64,000 nucleotides of DNA, taken from the NCBI RefSeq assembly GCF_964656455.1, contig NC_135718.1, positions 49,662,014 to 49,726,013 on the forward strand. The letters run 5' to 3'. Position numbers and translations under genes: made by a program. The notes beneath the pieces were generated by a model. That model was not told the origin of the DNA. It made no database searches and saw only the letters and a program-made list of their open reading frames with translations. Within the stretch, counting starts at the first letter, position 1. The number at the start of each line of letters is the position of its first letter. This document shows, in pieces, positions 1 through 10,335 of the stretch. Source of the DNA: Halichoerus grypus. Lineage: Eukaryota; Chordata; Mammalia; Carnivora; Phocidae.

Positions 1-584
1 GCACGTCATACCTCAGATAATCAGGGCATCCCAGGAGAAAAATAAAATCATCACAGGCCAATATTTTATGATATGGATTTTTAATTACAAAGGCTAAAAT
101 TCAGAAACTGAAGATGGAATCAAAAACACAACCATCATTATAGATTTAGAGCAATGTCCCCTGGCCACTGTAATTCCTACAAGGCTACACTTCATAAATA
201 CAGATACAAACCCTGTCTGCTCCTTTGTCCAAACATAGCACCAAGTAAAATTGGATTATTTAGGGAAATGCTTTACAAAAGTAGTTCTGCTAAGAATGCA
301 AGTGCATTAAAATCAGTAACAACATGGTGTCTCTACCAACTAAGGCGAATGCTACTATTAGTATTCCCCTCACCTTTAAATGCTTTCTTAAAGGGCAAGT
401 TTTCTTTTACTCTGAAATCATCGTATCGCCATGCTTATTGCTCACATTCATTGGATACTAGTTAAACCCTCTTCTGGGTTTTAGGACAGTATGTTTCAGG
501 ACAGTATATTCTCTCCCTGTTATATTCCAGAACAGAAAGAACCATGCATATTTCATGTTTTCTGTATCTTAGAAAAAGTAATTT
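1..584. other. Unassigned AT-rich DNA
   Basis: No repeat family, exon or RNA gene was recognised. The stretch is AT-rich with stop codons in most frames. A 103-codon open frame lies inside it (154-465, plus), but its composition resembles no protein domain and it lacks splice or start context, so it is treated as chance. Confidence 0.5.
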
Positions 585-885
585 TTACAAATATTCATAT
601 TTTGGGACTTCAAAAAATTTATCCTAAGGGATTATTTAAGGATATGTGCTTAGATTTAGCAGGCTGAACTACTGTTTATAAGACAACCAAATTTTAGAAG
701 ATATAATAGGTAAGAATAGGAAGTTGGTTAAGTAAATTATAGTATATCCCTATGGTGGAATACATTATACAGCCATTAGAATTCATGCTCTAGAAGAGTA
801 TGGACATTGGAGATTTTTTTCATATGTTGCTAAATAATAAAGACAAGGCCATAGAGCAAGATATGACTTTTTAAAAGAAGCTGAA
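585..885 (+). repeat. Old L1 3'-end fragment (L1ME-like)
   Basis: The order of landmarks is that of the 3' end of ancient L1M elements: a TTCATATTTTGGGACTTC-like block, then TTGGTTAAGTAAATTATAGTA, then TATGGTGGAATACATTATAC followed by AGCCATTAGAA. In L1ME consensus these read as the 'GGTTAAATAAATTATGGTA...ATGGAATATTATGCAGCCATTAAAA' segment. It is heavily diverged, has no poly-A tail or target duplication left, and has no coding capacity. Confidence 0.6.
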
Positions 886-989
886 GGAACTTATACTGAT
901 TAAGTTATTGTTTCTCAGCCCAAATCTATCCTTCAATATGCCCTATAATGCTGGGGCTGTGAATTGCAGATTACATTTTTCCTTTACCA

Positions 990-1328
990 GGGGACACTTG
1001 ATAGGTTTTACCTATGGAGGATACTAAAGCAAGATTGGCAGGCTGAAGGAGGGGGAAAGGACATATTCCTTCTATTTTTTCCCGTGCTCCCAAATACCAT
1101 TCTCATTGTGCCCCCATCACAGATGCTAGCACCAGCCACGAGCATGAGAAACGCTCCTCAGAGGTCTGGATCCCAGTTCTGCAAGGCCCCGTATCCAAAC
1201 TTCCAGGTTCTTTTTCCTCTCTTTCTTTTATTCCTCTAGCCCTAAGGGTAGGGTAGCTGCTTCTTGCAGTTACTATCTCTGTTGTTTCAATGTTCCCTCC
1301 TTGCCTTTCTAGCCCCCCAGTACTTGTG
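990..1328 (+). repeat. Probable ancient interspersed repeat, family not named
   Basis: Several phrases (TTTTACCTATGGAGGATACT, GGCAGGCTGAAGGAGGGGGA, CCTAAGGGTAGGGTAGCTGC) resemble a mammal-wide repeat whose end carries 'CCCTAGGGGTGGTAACTGCTTCCTGC'. The family could not be named with confidence. The block directly abuts the LTR on its right. It has no coding potential. It could also be unique sequence with chance resemblance. Confidence 0.3.
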
Positions 1329-1714
1329 TGCTGTGGACTGAATTGTACACTACCCCATTGATATGTTAAAGTCCTAACCCTAGGAACTAGAATACGACTG
1401 TGTTTAGAGACAGAACCTTTAAGGAGGTAATTAAGGTACAATTAGGTCATATGGGTAGGCCCTCATTCAATGTGACTGGTCTCCTAATAAGACAAGATTA
1501 GGACACAAACACACAGAGCTAGAGATGACCGCGTAAGCACACAACAAGTAGGCAGCCATCAACAAGCCAAAGAGAAAGGCCTCAGAAGAAACCAACCCTG
1601 CTGGCATTTTTGATCTTGGACTTCTAGCCTCCAGAATGGTGAGAAAACAAATGTCTACTGTTTAAGTGATCCTCTCTGTGGTATTTGCTAAAGCAGCTCT
1701 AGCAAACTGTTAAC
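1329..1714 (+). repeat. Solo MLT1A-type LTR (ERVL-MaLR)
   Basis: The full length of an MLT1A-like LTR can be followed. It starts TGCTGTGGACTGAATTG, continues with ATATGTTAAAGTCCTAACCC, CCTTTAAGGAGGTAATTAAG, the CTCCTAATAAGACAAG block (the usual 'CCTTATAAGAAGAG' promoter-like region, here altered), CCTCAGAAGAAACCAACCCT, CTTGGACTTCTAGCCTCCAG, and ends near GCAGCTCTAGCAAACTGTTA. About 385 bp is normal for the family. No internal region or second LTR lies beside it, so it is a solo LTR. MaLR elements are non-autonomous and this copy is decayed. The subfamily call is approximate. Confidence 0.85.
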
Positions 1715-2948
1715 GCTGTTTAACCAATCCCTATCTTAAATGCTCTCTATCAAAAGAGTTGGCATGCCAGTGCTCAGAAGTGGTTCTAGGAAATAGCCAC
1801 TCCACGGTGGAATCCCAGGTTGTTTTGGACATACCTTATCTCCACTGTAAACAGTTACATCAAGTTAATCAAATTATCACGTGGTAGACTGTATCTACTG
1901 CACCGAGTGTCTTAGGTGAACAAATGGCGGATGCACATACCCATTATTAAGGCAGCAAGGACAGCTGCAAGGACTGTACTAAAGTACTTCCAGAAAGAAA
2001 ATTATACACTCAGGTCTTAAAATATCAGCTCAGGTCACAAGGGAACCAGAAAGCCTCTATAGCAGCCCTTTATGAATATTTTATTTGGGGAGGCTCAAAC
2101 GTTCCTGGTGATCTCAGATACTCCTTGGTATCATAGGACTGGTGTCATAAGAGTTGACCACTTGAGCATTTGAGGCCCCAGAAGTACAATGGAGACAGAC
2201 AATGTCCATTACTCAGCAGGCAGAATCGCCAACCATATTCAAAAATCAAAAATAGGAAGTCAGAGGCAATCAGGAAAAGATGTTCATCTGTCATGTTGTT
2301 TGTGTTCTGGGCCTCTTAGCTCAAGGTCACCAAGATGACAAAGGCTTGTTTTGTTTTCGTTTTTTTTCCCTGTGTATCTTTCTGAGAAATGGTAATACCA
2401 GATAATAAGTATTTGTATGCTATAAATGTATCAACTAATTAGTGTGATAGTGGGAACAGTCTAGCACTGAATGACAGGCCATCAAGAGTTCTTGTCTGCC
2501 AAAATATAGCTTTATCACAATCCTGTCATCTTCTCATTTCTGACCTTGAGGAACAGTTCTATGGGGATGGCTTCTGTACTGCTGTCTGATTCTTCTGTAT
2601 GTCCACATGTCCACAAAGCCATGTTGAAACTGGGAGAAGAGCAAGTCCATGTCTTAGATCTTTTTGTCTTTCTGTACCACATGTTGTCCAAGAGATGAAT
2701 ACATAAGCATGTATGTGTATATGGCCACACACAGATTCACACCTCATTACCCACTATGGTAATGAAGATATGAGGGAAATGTGTATAATGGAAACCCATG
2801 GATCATTTGGAAGCTTCATTTTATTTCAGATTTCTAACTCAATAACTGTTTCAGACAGGGCTGCTTTCACTGCCTGACAGATGAGCTGGAACAGTGGGAA
2901 GTTGCAGTTGAAAAGACCACCAGGTATATAAGCACAAATCAATGATTC
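1715..2948. other. Unassigned intergenic or intronic DNA
   Basis: No repeat or exon was recognised. It contains a T-rich run near 2350-2368 and ordinary mixed sequence otherwise. Two overlapping minus-strand open frames (71 and 62 codons, 2515-2747) show no recognisable domain. Old repeats too decayed to see by eye are possible. Confidence 0.45.
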
Positions 2949-3500
2949 TTGATTAAGTTTCCACTGGATATATTCTGTCACTGGAGTTCACCCAACCTCC
3001 CCTCATCATCTCTCATCGGGGAACCCCTGTCCTCCCTGGAGTGCTTTTCTTATGTCTTTTGCTGTTGGGGGCATACTGACTGGGGACCAAGCCACTCCAA
3101 TCTCTCACGACATGTCCAATCACACTCACACTTGCAGTTCCCAATACACCAGGCTCTCTTATCTCTGTATCATCCTAATGCCAGGCTCTCTTCCTGTAAT
3201 ACCTTTCCCTGCCACTGTCACCTAGAGCCAATTCCTCTTTCTCCTTTAGGACCCAGAATAGATATAATTTATTCCAGGAAGCTATTATTACTTTTCCTCC
3301 ATTCTTCTCCCAAGTCCAACATATTTCCCTCAGGTGTAACTTATGCACATCTCCATCATAGCCCTTATACACAAATGGACTCATCATCTGTTTGCATACC
3401 TATTATTTTCTAGCACACTATGAAATGCTTGAGCACAGGAAATTTTGATATTTGTCTTGTAGCCCCCACTCTTAGGAGAGTACAGGCATACCATGCTTAA
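2949..3500 (+). repeat. Degenerate L2 3' region
   Basis: The CT-rich text with blocks like CCAATACACCAGGCTCTCTT, then AATGCTTGAGCACAGGAAAT and ATTTGTCTTGTAGCCCCCAC, follows the order of an L2 3' region (tail of ORF2, then 'gagggcagggattttgtctg...'). A 154-codon open frame runs through it by chance, since L2 is low in stops in this frame. Divergence is high, so the call is moderate. Confidence 0.45.
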
Positions 3501-3769
3501 AAATGTTTAAGAACTTTATACTAGGAGACCCAAGGTACATTTTCCAAGAGTCTCGAGAGACTGAGAGAGAAAAAAGGGTCCATGCAGCTTCTTTGCAGAA
3601 GTAGAAAATGGCCTTAAATTATTTTGTGTCTTCTCCTCCCCATAAAGGAAAGCAACCCTTCTACCTACTTCGTCAAAATATAAAGATGATTTATATCAGC
3701 TCAGAAAGTTGCCAAACCAGAATTACTCAGGATAACAGTTCCCGAATAATAAAAATTCACTTCTTCATT

Positions 3770-3905
3770 CAGAACACTTATTGTGCACCTGCTGTGTGCC
3801 AGGCATTGGAAGATACAGCTGTGTACAAGTTAGGTAAAAGTCCAGCTCTGGCAGAGGTCACAGTCTAGTTGGGAAGATATATAATAAATAAGTAGGCAAA
3901 CATAT
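3770..3905 (-). repeat. L2 3' tail, reverse orientation
   Basis: The text ACTTATTGTGCACCTGCTGT then GTGCCAGGCATTGGAAGATACA and CACAGTCTAGTTGGG is the reverse complement of the L2 3' end ('...actagactgtgagct...cagtgcctggcacatagtaggtgctcaataa'). ATAATAAATAAGTAGGCAAAC continues it. It is a short 5'-truncated copy, typical of L2. Confidence 0.65.
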
Positions 3906-5317
3906 AAACACGATGACTATAGTTGGTGGCAAAGACTATGAAGAAAATTAAGCAGTGATGTGGTAGAAAGTGGGTGGGGTCAATATGCAGCTGTCCTTTC
4001 TTCTCAGGATATAGTTCTGCTCCTTTGAAGCTCTTCCCTCCCCTCTGACATCCAGCAATTCCCTTTATGGGGTCTCTTAGGCTCATTCACTCGTCCATTC
4101 TAATACTCTAAAGCTCACAGTGAAAGCAGTGTTGCTTTGCCCTGGAAGAAGTAAATTACAAAGCTGACCTGTCATCATACTGAATCCTGTTACCAATCCA
4201 CCTGCTGGTAGAGGGGCGTCTATCTCCTCTGCTCTGGGCAGCTGGGGCCTCACAAGATCCTGGTGGTAACCAAAGCACCCCATAAACTTCAGCAGCAGGA
4301 AGAGGCCCTTTCAGAATGATAGCCTTGCCTTTTGATTTACTATCATTTCCCTTTCCTGCGTTTCCAATAAAACCCATAGGTCCCACTCACATCTCATTTC
4401 ACTGTTGTTGGCTGTTTTCCCCTGGGGGCAGCATCCAGCCCACAGTTACAGTATTTCAGTTGTGCTCCAAAGATTTCTGGCCCCTATAGCTCCAGGGCTC
4501 TTCCATGAGCCTACTTTGGATACAGCGATGTGCTGACCAAACAAGGGCACTGGGAGAGAGGAGGTCCACTCCTCATCCATGAGCCTTCCTTAGGTTGTAG
4601 TTAGCCAAGTTGCAGCCAGGCTGACGGAGGGGCCCAGTGGACTGGTAACAAATCAATCTTAAGAGATCCTGTAAGGGTCCTGAAGTAATAACTTGCCAGC
4701 TTTATGCATTGCGGCTCTGTGTGCTGCCTTGGTTGGGTGGAAGGAATGAGGCACTTGTAGGATTATTGAGTGCAGCATTTGCACAGGGGAACAGTGGGAA
4801 GTGATTCAGCAGCCACACAGGTGTTTTCTTTAATTACGCACTATCGGGAACAGGGCTGAGCTCAACAACTCCCGCTGTTCCCTGTGTGTTTTCCCAGTTG
4901 TCCAAGGCAGGATGCGCTGAGTAACTGGAGAGGGCCATTATCTGGCTGAAGTCCTTCCTGGTGGCCCAGAAACAGGGCCTCTGCTCACTTGTACTCCTGA
5001 AACCTAGCCTGCCTTAGACACCAAGTCTAGGTAGGGGAGTGTCCATTCCACTTAAGCAGAGATGGTGCAGGATGCCAGGATGTCCTTGGGAGAATCTTAA
5101 CTTCTAGTAATTGGAGGTGACACAGCTGGGACATCATACCTGCTAGACCCAAAGCAGCTTGAAGTGAAATAGGCATCTGGAAAAGTTGCCAAAGAGGAGG
5201 TAGGTAAGGAGAAAGAGACCACTGGCCATTGAGGCTCTGGACCCTTTTTTGCTGGTATCCTTTTACTACCCACTCCTATCAACTGGAAGAACAGGACTTA
5301 CTGTACTCTTTTTTTTT
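3906..5317. other. Unassigned DNA
   Basis: No repeat family was recognised in about 1.4 kb. The stretch around 4820-4990 is balanced in composition and has homeodomain-like TAATTA and AT-rich cores next to GC-rich text (TTTAATTACGCACTATCGGG). That look is common in conserved non-coding DNA but proves nothing alone. Minus-strand open frames here are short and unremarkable. Confidence 0.45.
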
Positions 5318-5412
5318 TTTCTTCATATGGAGAAACTGAGGTGTAGATGCAACTAAAATAATATCAAGTCAGGTCTCCTGACTCTCACTGCAGTTCTAAG
5401 AGGCTCCTCTTT
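5318..5412 (-). repeat. MIR-like fragment
   Basis: CTTCATATGGAGAAACTGAGGT followed by TCAAGTCAGGTCTCCTGACT resembles the reverse complement of MIR ('cccattttacagatgaggaaactgaggc...'). It is short and diverged, so confidence is low. It directly precedes the split MER5A copy. Confidence 0.35.
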
Positions 5413-5450
5413 CTCATGGGACTTTAACGTGCTTATGAATCACTTGGGAT

Positions 5451-5640
5451 GGGGGCACCTGGGTGGCTCAGTCGGTTGACTGCCTTTGGCTCAGGTCAGG
5501 ATTCCAGGGTCCTAAGATCGAGCCCCGCATCGGGCTCCCTGCTCCTCAGGGAAGCCTGCTTCTCTCTCTCCCTCTGCCTGCCACTCCCCCTGCTTGTTCT
5601 CTCTCTCTCTTTCTCTCTCTCTGTCAAATAAATAAATAAG
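5451..5640 (+). mobile_element. CAN-SINE copy 1 of a tandem pair
   Basis: It has the complete head GGGGGCACCTGGGTGGCTCAG, derived from tRNA-Lys with a recognisable A-box region, then the GATCGAGCCCCGCATCGGGC B-box area, a CT-rich tract and an AAATAAATAAATAAG tail. The left target duplication GAATCACTTGGGAT ends just before it. Its matching right duplication lies after the second SINE, so the second copy must have landed in this copy's A-rich tail. SINEs of this type are moved by L1 machinery; the element codes for no protein. Confidence 0.95.
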
Positions 5641-5869
5641 GGGTGCCTGGGTGGCTCAGTCGTTAAGCGTCTGCCTTCGGCTCAGGTCATGATCTCAGGG
5701 TCCTGGGATTGAGCCCCACATCGGGCTCCCTGATTGACAGGAAGCCTGCTTCTACCTCTCCCACTCCCCCTGCTTGTGTTCCCTCTCTTGCTGTGTCACT
5801 CTCTGTCAAATAAATAAATAAGTCTTTAAAATAAATAAATAAATAAATAAATAAAATCTTAAAAGAAAA
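5641..5869 (+). mobile_element. CAN-SINE copy 2 of a tandem pair
   Basis: The head GGGTGCCTGGGTGGCTCAGTC starts directly after the tail of the first SINE in the same orientation. The body ends in CAAATAAATAAATAAGTC followed by an (AAAT)n run and AAAATCTTAAAAG. The last bases abut GAATTACTTGGGA, the right target copy of the pair. Insertion of a SINE into the A-tail of an earlier one is the simplest history. A tandem duplication is the alternative; differences in the body argue against a recent one. Confidence 0.95.
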
Positions 5870-5990
5870 GAATTACTTGGGACTCTTGAAAAAAAAATGC
5901 AGATTCTTGTTCAGGAGGCCTAGGGGAGTAGGTATTCTTATAAGAGTCCAGGAACCCTGTGTGAACCACACTTTGAGTAGCGCGAAAGCT

Positions 5991-7018
5991 CTCAATAGAC
6001 AGCACTTCTCAGAGCAGGGGCTTCTCCTCATAGCTTGATGAGGATTCTTGGGTCTCCTGGTTCACCATCTTGCTCTCCTTTCAAGGAGTTTATTTCACAC
6101 CTATGCAAACTTGCTGCTTTTTTAAGCAACAGTTCTAGAAATAAGGCATGCTTATCTATAGGGAAGAACATTTGCTGCAAAGTAGTAATTATGATACCAG
6201 GCTCTTTATTTCATATGAATCATTCTGGAAACAAAATACTAAAGACACTAACAGGTTGGTGTGGAAATCTCGGTGCTCACAGCCTGCTTCCTGACTAGGA
6301 AATAAGATACGTGAATGCAGAACTGATGTTTCTGTAGAGTTTAGTGACAGTGAAGTTCAGCAAGATCTTCTCTCCATATTAATAATGTGGTTACAAGATA
6401 TTTTCTTTTCCCCAGGCTCTTGATTCATGATGGAACGGCCTCAATACTTCCAAACCACACACTGGGATGATGGGATGAAGCTCAAATGCGTGGTAACCTC
6501 TGCTTGCTGCTCTACACAATCCATGAGCATCTCAACTATCTTTCTAGGAAAAGGTATGTTTGCTATGATATCTATAAACAAAAGGCCTACTGTACCCTTT
6601 GTGTTTTGTATTATGCTTAGAAGTGATTTAAGCACAAACTCATTTAATTTTCAGAAGTATGTGAAGACGTTCTTAAGCCTATTTTATAAGGGAATAAATG
6701 GAAGCTTGAAATGTTTCAATAATATCCTCAAGATCAAATAAGTAAAAATATCAGAGCTTGGATGTGAATACAGGCTTTATGACTGTAAATACACTACTCT
6801 CTGCAGTTTCTTTCTTTAAAAGTAAACATTAAAAATGTGCCCTCCCCAATGGAAGGAAAGAGAAGGGGAAGAAGGTAACTCTGCAATGCATTTATGAGTC
6901 TACAAGTAGAGGGAAGGACTTCCCATTGGATTTTGGAGAATGGAGAGCCCAAGAGTGTTGGTGATACCCCCAACTCTTCCATCTATCCTCCCATATTTGC
7001 TTGGTTAACACCATTCAA
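5991..7018. other. Unassigned DNA
   Basis: No repeat, exon or RNA gene was recognised. It includes an opposed pair of open frames (104 codons plus, 64 codons minus, 6427-6741) without domain features. Composition is ordinary. Confidence 0.45.
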
Positions 7019-7135
7019 ATTACACTTCCATGTGTCCACTCTTTGTCAGGTGTCTTGGGAGATTCAAGAAGAGTAGAAGATAGTTCCTGCCATTGAGACT
7101 TTAACTGTCTGGTTGGAAAAAAGACCAGATCTCAG
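7019..7135 (-). repeat. Weak L2 3'-end fragment
   Basis: GTGTCCACTCTTTGTCAGGTGT, then GTAGAAGATAGTTCCTGCCATT and TTTAACTGTCTGGTTGG, parallels the reverse complement of the L2 tail ('ctgtgtgccaggcac...gaatagtccctgccctcaaggagctcacagtctagtggg'). Divergence is high and the ends cannot be placed exactly. Confidence 0.4.
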
Positions 7136-7318
7136 GAAACATCCAAAGAAATTCATCATGGAAGATAATCTACCTCTACAATCTGCATTCATTAGCAAGG
7201 AATGTGGACAACATGGATCTCAATCTTGATGACACAATGGAATTATCAGAATTTATGAAAGTGCTAAAGTCACAGAGGTTCTGACTTCATTGAAAAAGAG
7301 AAAATATCCTCAACTGTG

Positions 7319-7560
7319 CTTTTGGACTAGCAGCATTAGCAATGACTTTTGGAAAAACCCATTTTCAAGTCCTGGACCTACTGACTCAGAAACCCTGGGT
7401 GTGGAGCCCAGGGATGTGTGTTTTAATATATCCTCTAGGTGATTCTGATGCAGCTCAAGTTCTCTAAGCACTGACAGAGGGTACAGCTTGGACATTGCTG
7501 CACTTTTTTTAAAGCTCTCCAGATGATTCTACTGTGCAGCAGGGGCAACTACTGACATAG
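7319..7560 (+). mobile_element. Second MER5-type element
   Basis: GGACTAGCAGCATTAGCAATGA, CCTACTGACTCAGAAACCCT, GTGTGGAGCCCAGGGATGTG and CTCTAGGTGATTCTGATGCA are the successive blocks of MER5A. A further AAGCTCTCCAGATGATTCTACTGTGCAG lies to the right and resembles another MER5A/B end, so a nested or duplicated end is possible. The element is a non-autonomous hAT transposon remnant. Confidence 0.75.
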
Positions 7561-8827
7561 AAAACAACAAAGACCAGTCTCTGAGAGAAGATCCACATCA
7601 CAGACAAGTAGCTAAATAAGGGACAAATGATGGAGGACTTTGAATGTCAGACAAAGACTCTACTCTGCAAATTAGATATCATGTGTCTGTCCTCCTCTTG
7701 CTCCCCTCCCCCCAAAAAAACCATAGGCTCCCTGGTGGTAAAGATCATAACTCCTAATTCCTGTGTCCCATTCTGTGCTCACTACACAGTGGGTACTCAG
7801 TGTACATCAGTCACTAGCAATTACTGATCATTCAGGGAGGGAACAATTGTGAGCTAAGCCTTTGGAAAAAGCCCAGGAAAATGACAGGCTAGCCAAAGGG
7901 AAGAAAACTCGGGTGAAGAGAAGAAGACCTGAGTAACAGACACACATCCCTGGTGCTCACCTGAAAGGGAACAGCATTGGCAGAAGCATTAACAGCAATC
8001 ATGTCTTCTCCTGATTCCTACCCTCACTCAACCACACATTCTGCAGTGACACCAAAGCACGTAAAGAATTTATTAAACAGCATGAAATCCATTTAACGCT
8101 TCTCTGGAAGCACTAATTAGGTTTTGTATTTTGGGGCAGAGCAATAGAGAACAGAGGGCAAAATCCTGGGCTTATTAACATTCCGTGTTTCCCTTTTGCA
8201 TTTCTCCATGAAGTACTGAACCTCAACCCCATTATCAGCCCCATGTAACAGAGGAAGTTCTTTTAGGGATGACAGGGGAAAGTATTTTAAATCTAGAGTC
8301 AAAAATAATAAACACTGGCACCAGGCTATCACTCTGTGGGGCTTTACCCCCAGTCCACACAGTTCCCCATTTCCATTAATCAAGATCTCTAGGAACATTA
8401 CAGTTCCTTTGGAAAATCCAAAGTGCCTGGCAAGGCGGTTTTGATTTCCAGCCAGCCCTTATTTGGTGTTGTATGAGGAGGATCTGTTAAGCTTCATGCA
8501 ATTAGCAGGCAGAGATGAACTCTGAGCGGGGGATATTTTTTAGTTCGCTGAATCATACAAATCTGAATCTATTTACCAAAAGGAATAAGAAATGTGCATC
8601 TGGCTAGGCTCTTGTAGGGGCCTGAGAAAACCTTCACATTTTACTAACTTCTTATTGCTATTCTGTCTTGACACTTGGGATTCACAATCAGAAGAGGGGA
8701 AGATACAAAGTTTCCACCTGGGCTAGTAGGCTTAGCAGGCTGAGGAAAGTGGCCTAGCTGGGGTCTGTGCCAAATTATATTAATACATTTTGAAAATTTC
8801 ATAAAGTGCCTACTAACAACCTCCTCT

Positions 8828-8828
<1 letters not shown>
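7561..8828. other. Unassigned DNA
   Basis: No repeat was recognised with confidence. A weak L2-like phrase occurs near 7730-7800 (ATAACTCCTAATTCCTGTGTC). The part at 8420-8600 has ATGCAATTAGCAGGCAGAGA and TCGCTGAATCATACAAATCTG, a mixed homeodomain-like composition without repeats. No exon is visible. Confidence 0.4.
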
Positions 8829-8858
<30 letters not shown>

Positions 8859-8864
8859 ACAAAA
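8829..8864 (+). repeat. (AAC)n microsatellite
   Basis: About ten AAC units, ending in AAACAAAACCC. It is a perfect trinucleotide tract, so it is likely to vary in length between individuals. It may be the remnant of an A-rich retroposon tail, but no SINE or L1 body precedes it. Confidence 0.9.
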
Positions 8865-9678
8865 CCCAAAATGAAACTGTAGTCAAAGAAGTTTCACAAT
8901 CGGGATTTATGTGTTCCCCCCCAGCAGCTGGGTCCCCAATATGAGTGATTCAATAGTGCAGTGGTCTGAGGGGTGTCTGATATTACTCCTGTCCAAGAGA
9001 CAGAGCTCAAGGTTCCCCATATCCCATCTATCTCCACGTATGACTGCCAGGAAATAAAAATGTCATGTCGGTTTTATTCCACATTCACAGCAGTTGTAAT
9101 GGCCACATCAATCGACACACAGAATTTGACAAAATTATCAATAACCTTGTCTGTGCATAAACTATCAATATGCTGTTTTTATTCATCTAAACGTTTACAT
9201 GAAACTAAAAAATAACAGCACATTCTTCTATGATTGATTAGTATTAAAATAAAAACAGTATTAAATATCCAATACAGGCTGGTGTAGGTTCAGAGATTTA
9301 TTGCGATGTCAAGATAGAACATAAAATTCAACAATCCACCCTTGTCTTAAAGAGTAGGGTGGCTCCTCTCCCTGGGTCCTCTGATTGCATATATACACAT
9401 AACAGTGGGGCCAATTTTTTTTTAAATTAAACAGCCATTTTTTTGGAAAGCACTAGGAGTGTGAAAGAAAATAAGCTACGACCCAAGTGAAATGGCCCAG
9501 AAAATGATGCATCTCTCTCTGGGTTGTTAGAGAAGTTCCGGGTGAGGGGAGGGTTCTCCCATGTCCCTTACTATGACAGGTGGCTGACACAGTACATCAC
9601 ATGCTCGCATCCTCACCTGGCATGCTGGGTCTGTAATATTTATCTTTATCATTACAGCAAATAATTACTAAATAATTA
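8865..9678. other. Unassigned DNA
   Basis: No repeat or exon was recognised. It contains T-rich and A-rich runs near 9410-9440 and ordinary AT-rich sequence up to the DNA transposon on its right. Confidence 0.4.
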
Positions 9679-10333
9679 CAGCCATTTCTTATTATTTAAG
9701 GTAGTTACTTTCTGTAAAGTTGCTGCAAATACTGAATTAGCAATATGCCAAGCCATTGCTCTTAGGGAAAGTATAGGGTTGGATTCCTGAAAGCCTCTGG
9801 TCACAAGATGTTTACCAACCAATCAGTATATAACCTTGTTTTATGTGTGATGTGTTTAAAGGAAAGCTGTTTAAGATATATTATTGGTTCATTAACATTG
9901 AACTCACAACCAAGAGTGCTTTAGTTGATGCCTGAACAAAGCTTATCTAACACACGTATTTCCTCCATAGGCACGTCACAGCCTTCTTAAAGTAGGAACA
10001 CTACACAGAACTTCCGCACTAAAGTTGGAGGCAATTTTAAACCTCAAAATACCAACCAAAACACAAAAATGTGAAAAGCACAGCCCTCCATAGACTGTGA
10101 AAAGGACATTTGTTTATAGTATGAGAGCTGAAACAGGAAGGCAGAGCGTGACCTTATTTGACCTCAGCTGGGAACACGTGTGTGGGGCAATTCAAATTTT
10201 TTGTTGTTCTGAGCATGTCAGTGAATGACCATGAAGGCATGCCACGAGTATTGATTTGGGGGTTACAAACAAATTTTAGTGAGTAGGCAAATTTGCAAAT
10301 AATGGAACCAACTGTGCTACTGAGGATCAATTG
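9679..10333 (+). mobile_element. Full-length-looking Tc1/mariner-type DNA transposon fossil
   Basis: The 655-bp element is bounded by TA at 9677-9678 and 10334-10335. The left end reads AGGTAGTTACTTTCTGTAAAG TTGCTGCAAATACTG and the right end ATTTGCAAATAATGGAACC then GAGGATCAATTG, the look of Tigger/Kanga-like ends ('...gaggatcaactgta'). Internal blocks (GAACTCACAACCAAGAGTGC, AAGCTTATCTAACACACG, AGGCACGTCACAGCCTTCTT) match a mammalian DNA repeat I recognise but cannot name exactly. There is no transposase frame, so it is non-autonomous. It is diverged at the left terminal repeat. Confidence 0.6.
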
Positions 10334-10335
10334 TA

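Larger units (their letters stand above)
5415..5990 (+). mobile_element. MER5A (hAT-Charlie MITE) split by two SINEs
   Basis: The left piece (about 5415-5450, CTTTAACGTGCTTATGAATCACTTGGGA) and right piece (about 5870-5990, with AAATGCAGATTCTTGTTCAG and GTGTGAACCACACTTTGAGTAG) join into one MER5A-like element, a non-autonomous hAT-Charlie transposon. Two tandem SINEs interrupt it, and the duplicated target (GAATCACTTGGGA against GAATTACTTGGGA) is MER5A sequence. This gives a relative date: MER5A is older than both SINEs. Strand is nominal because MER5A is close to palindromic. Confidence 0.75.

Noticed and set aside
1329..1714. LTR as a sign of a complete endogenous retrovirus
   Set aside because: Only a solo MaLR LTR is present, without internal region or partner LTR; the same holds for 58155-58548 and 62116-62626.
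2949..3413. 154-codon plus-strand open frame, the longest in the window
   Set aside because: It lies over L2-like sequence, shows no protein domain and lacks gene context. A frame of this size is expected by chance in 64 kb.
5451..5520. tRNA-like head (GGTGGCTCAGTCGGTT) that could be called a tRNA gene
   Set aside because: It is the tRNA-Lys-derived head of a SINE with poly-A tail and target duplication; no acceptor-stem pairing was found that would mark a working tRNA.
8829..8864. Regular (AAC)n repeat resembling a short array
   Set aside because: Simple microsatellite without spacers; CRISPR does not occur in this type of genome.
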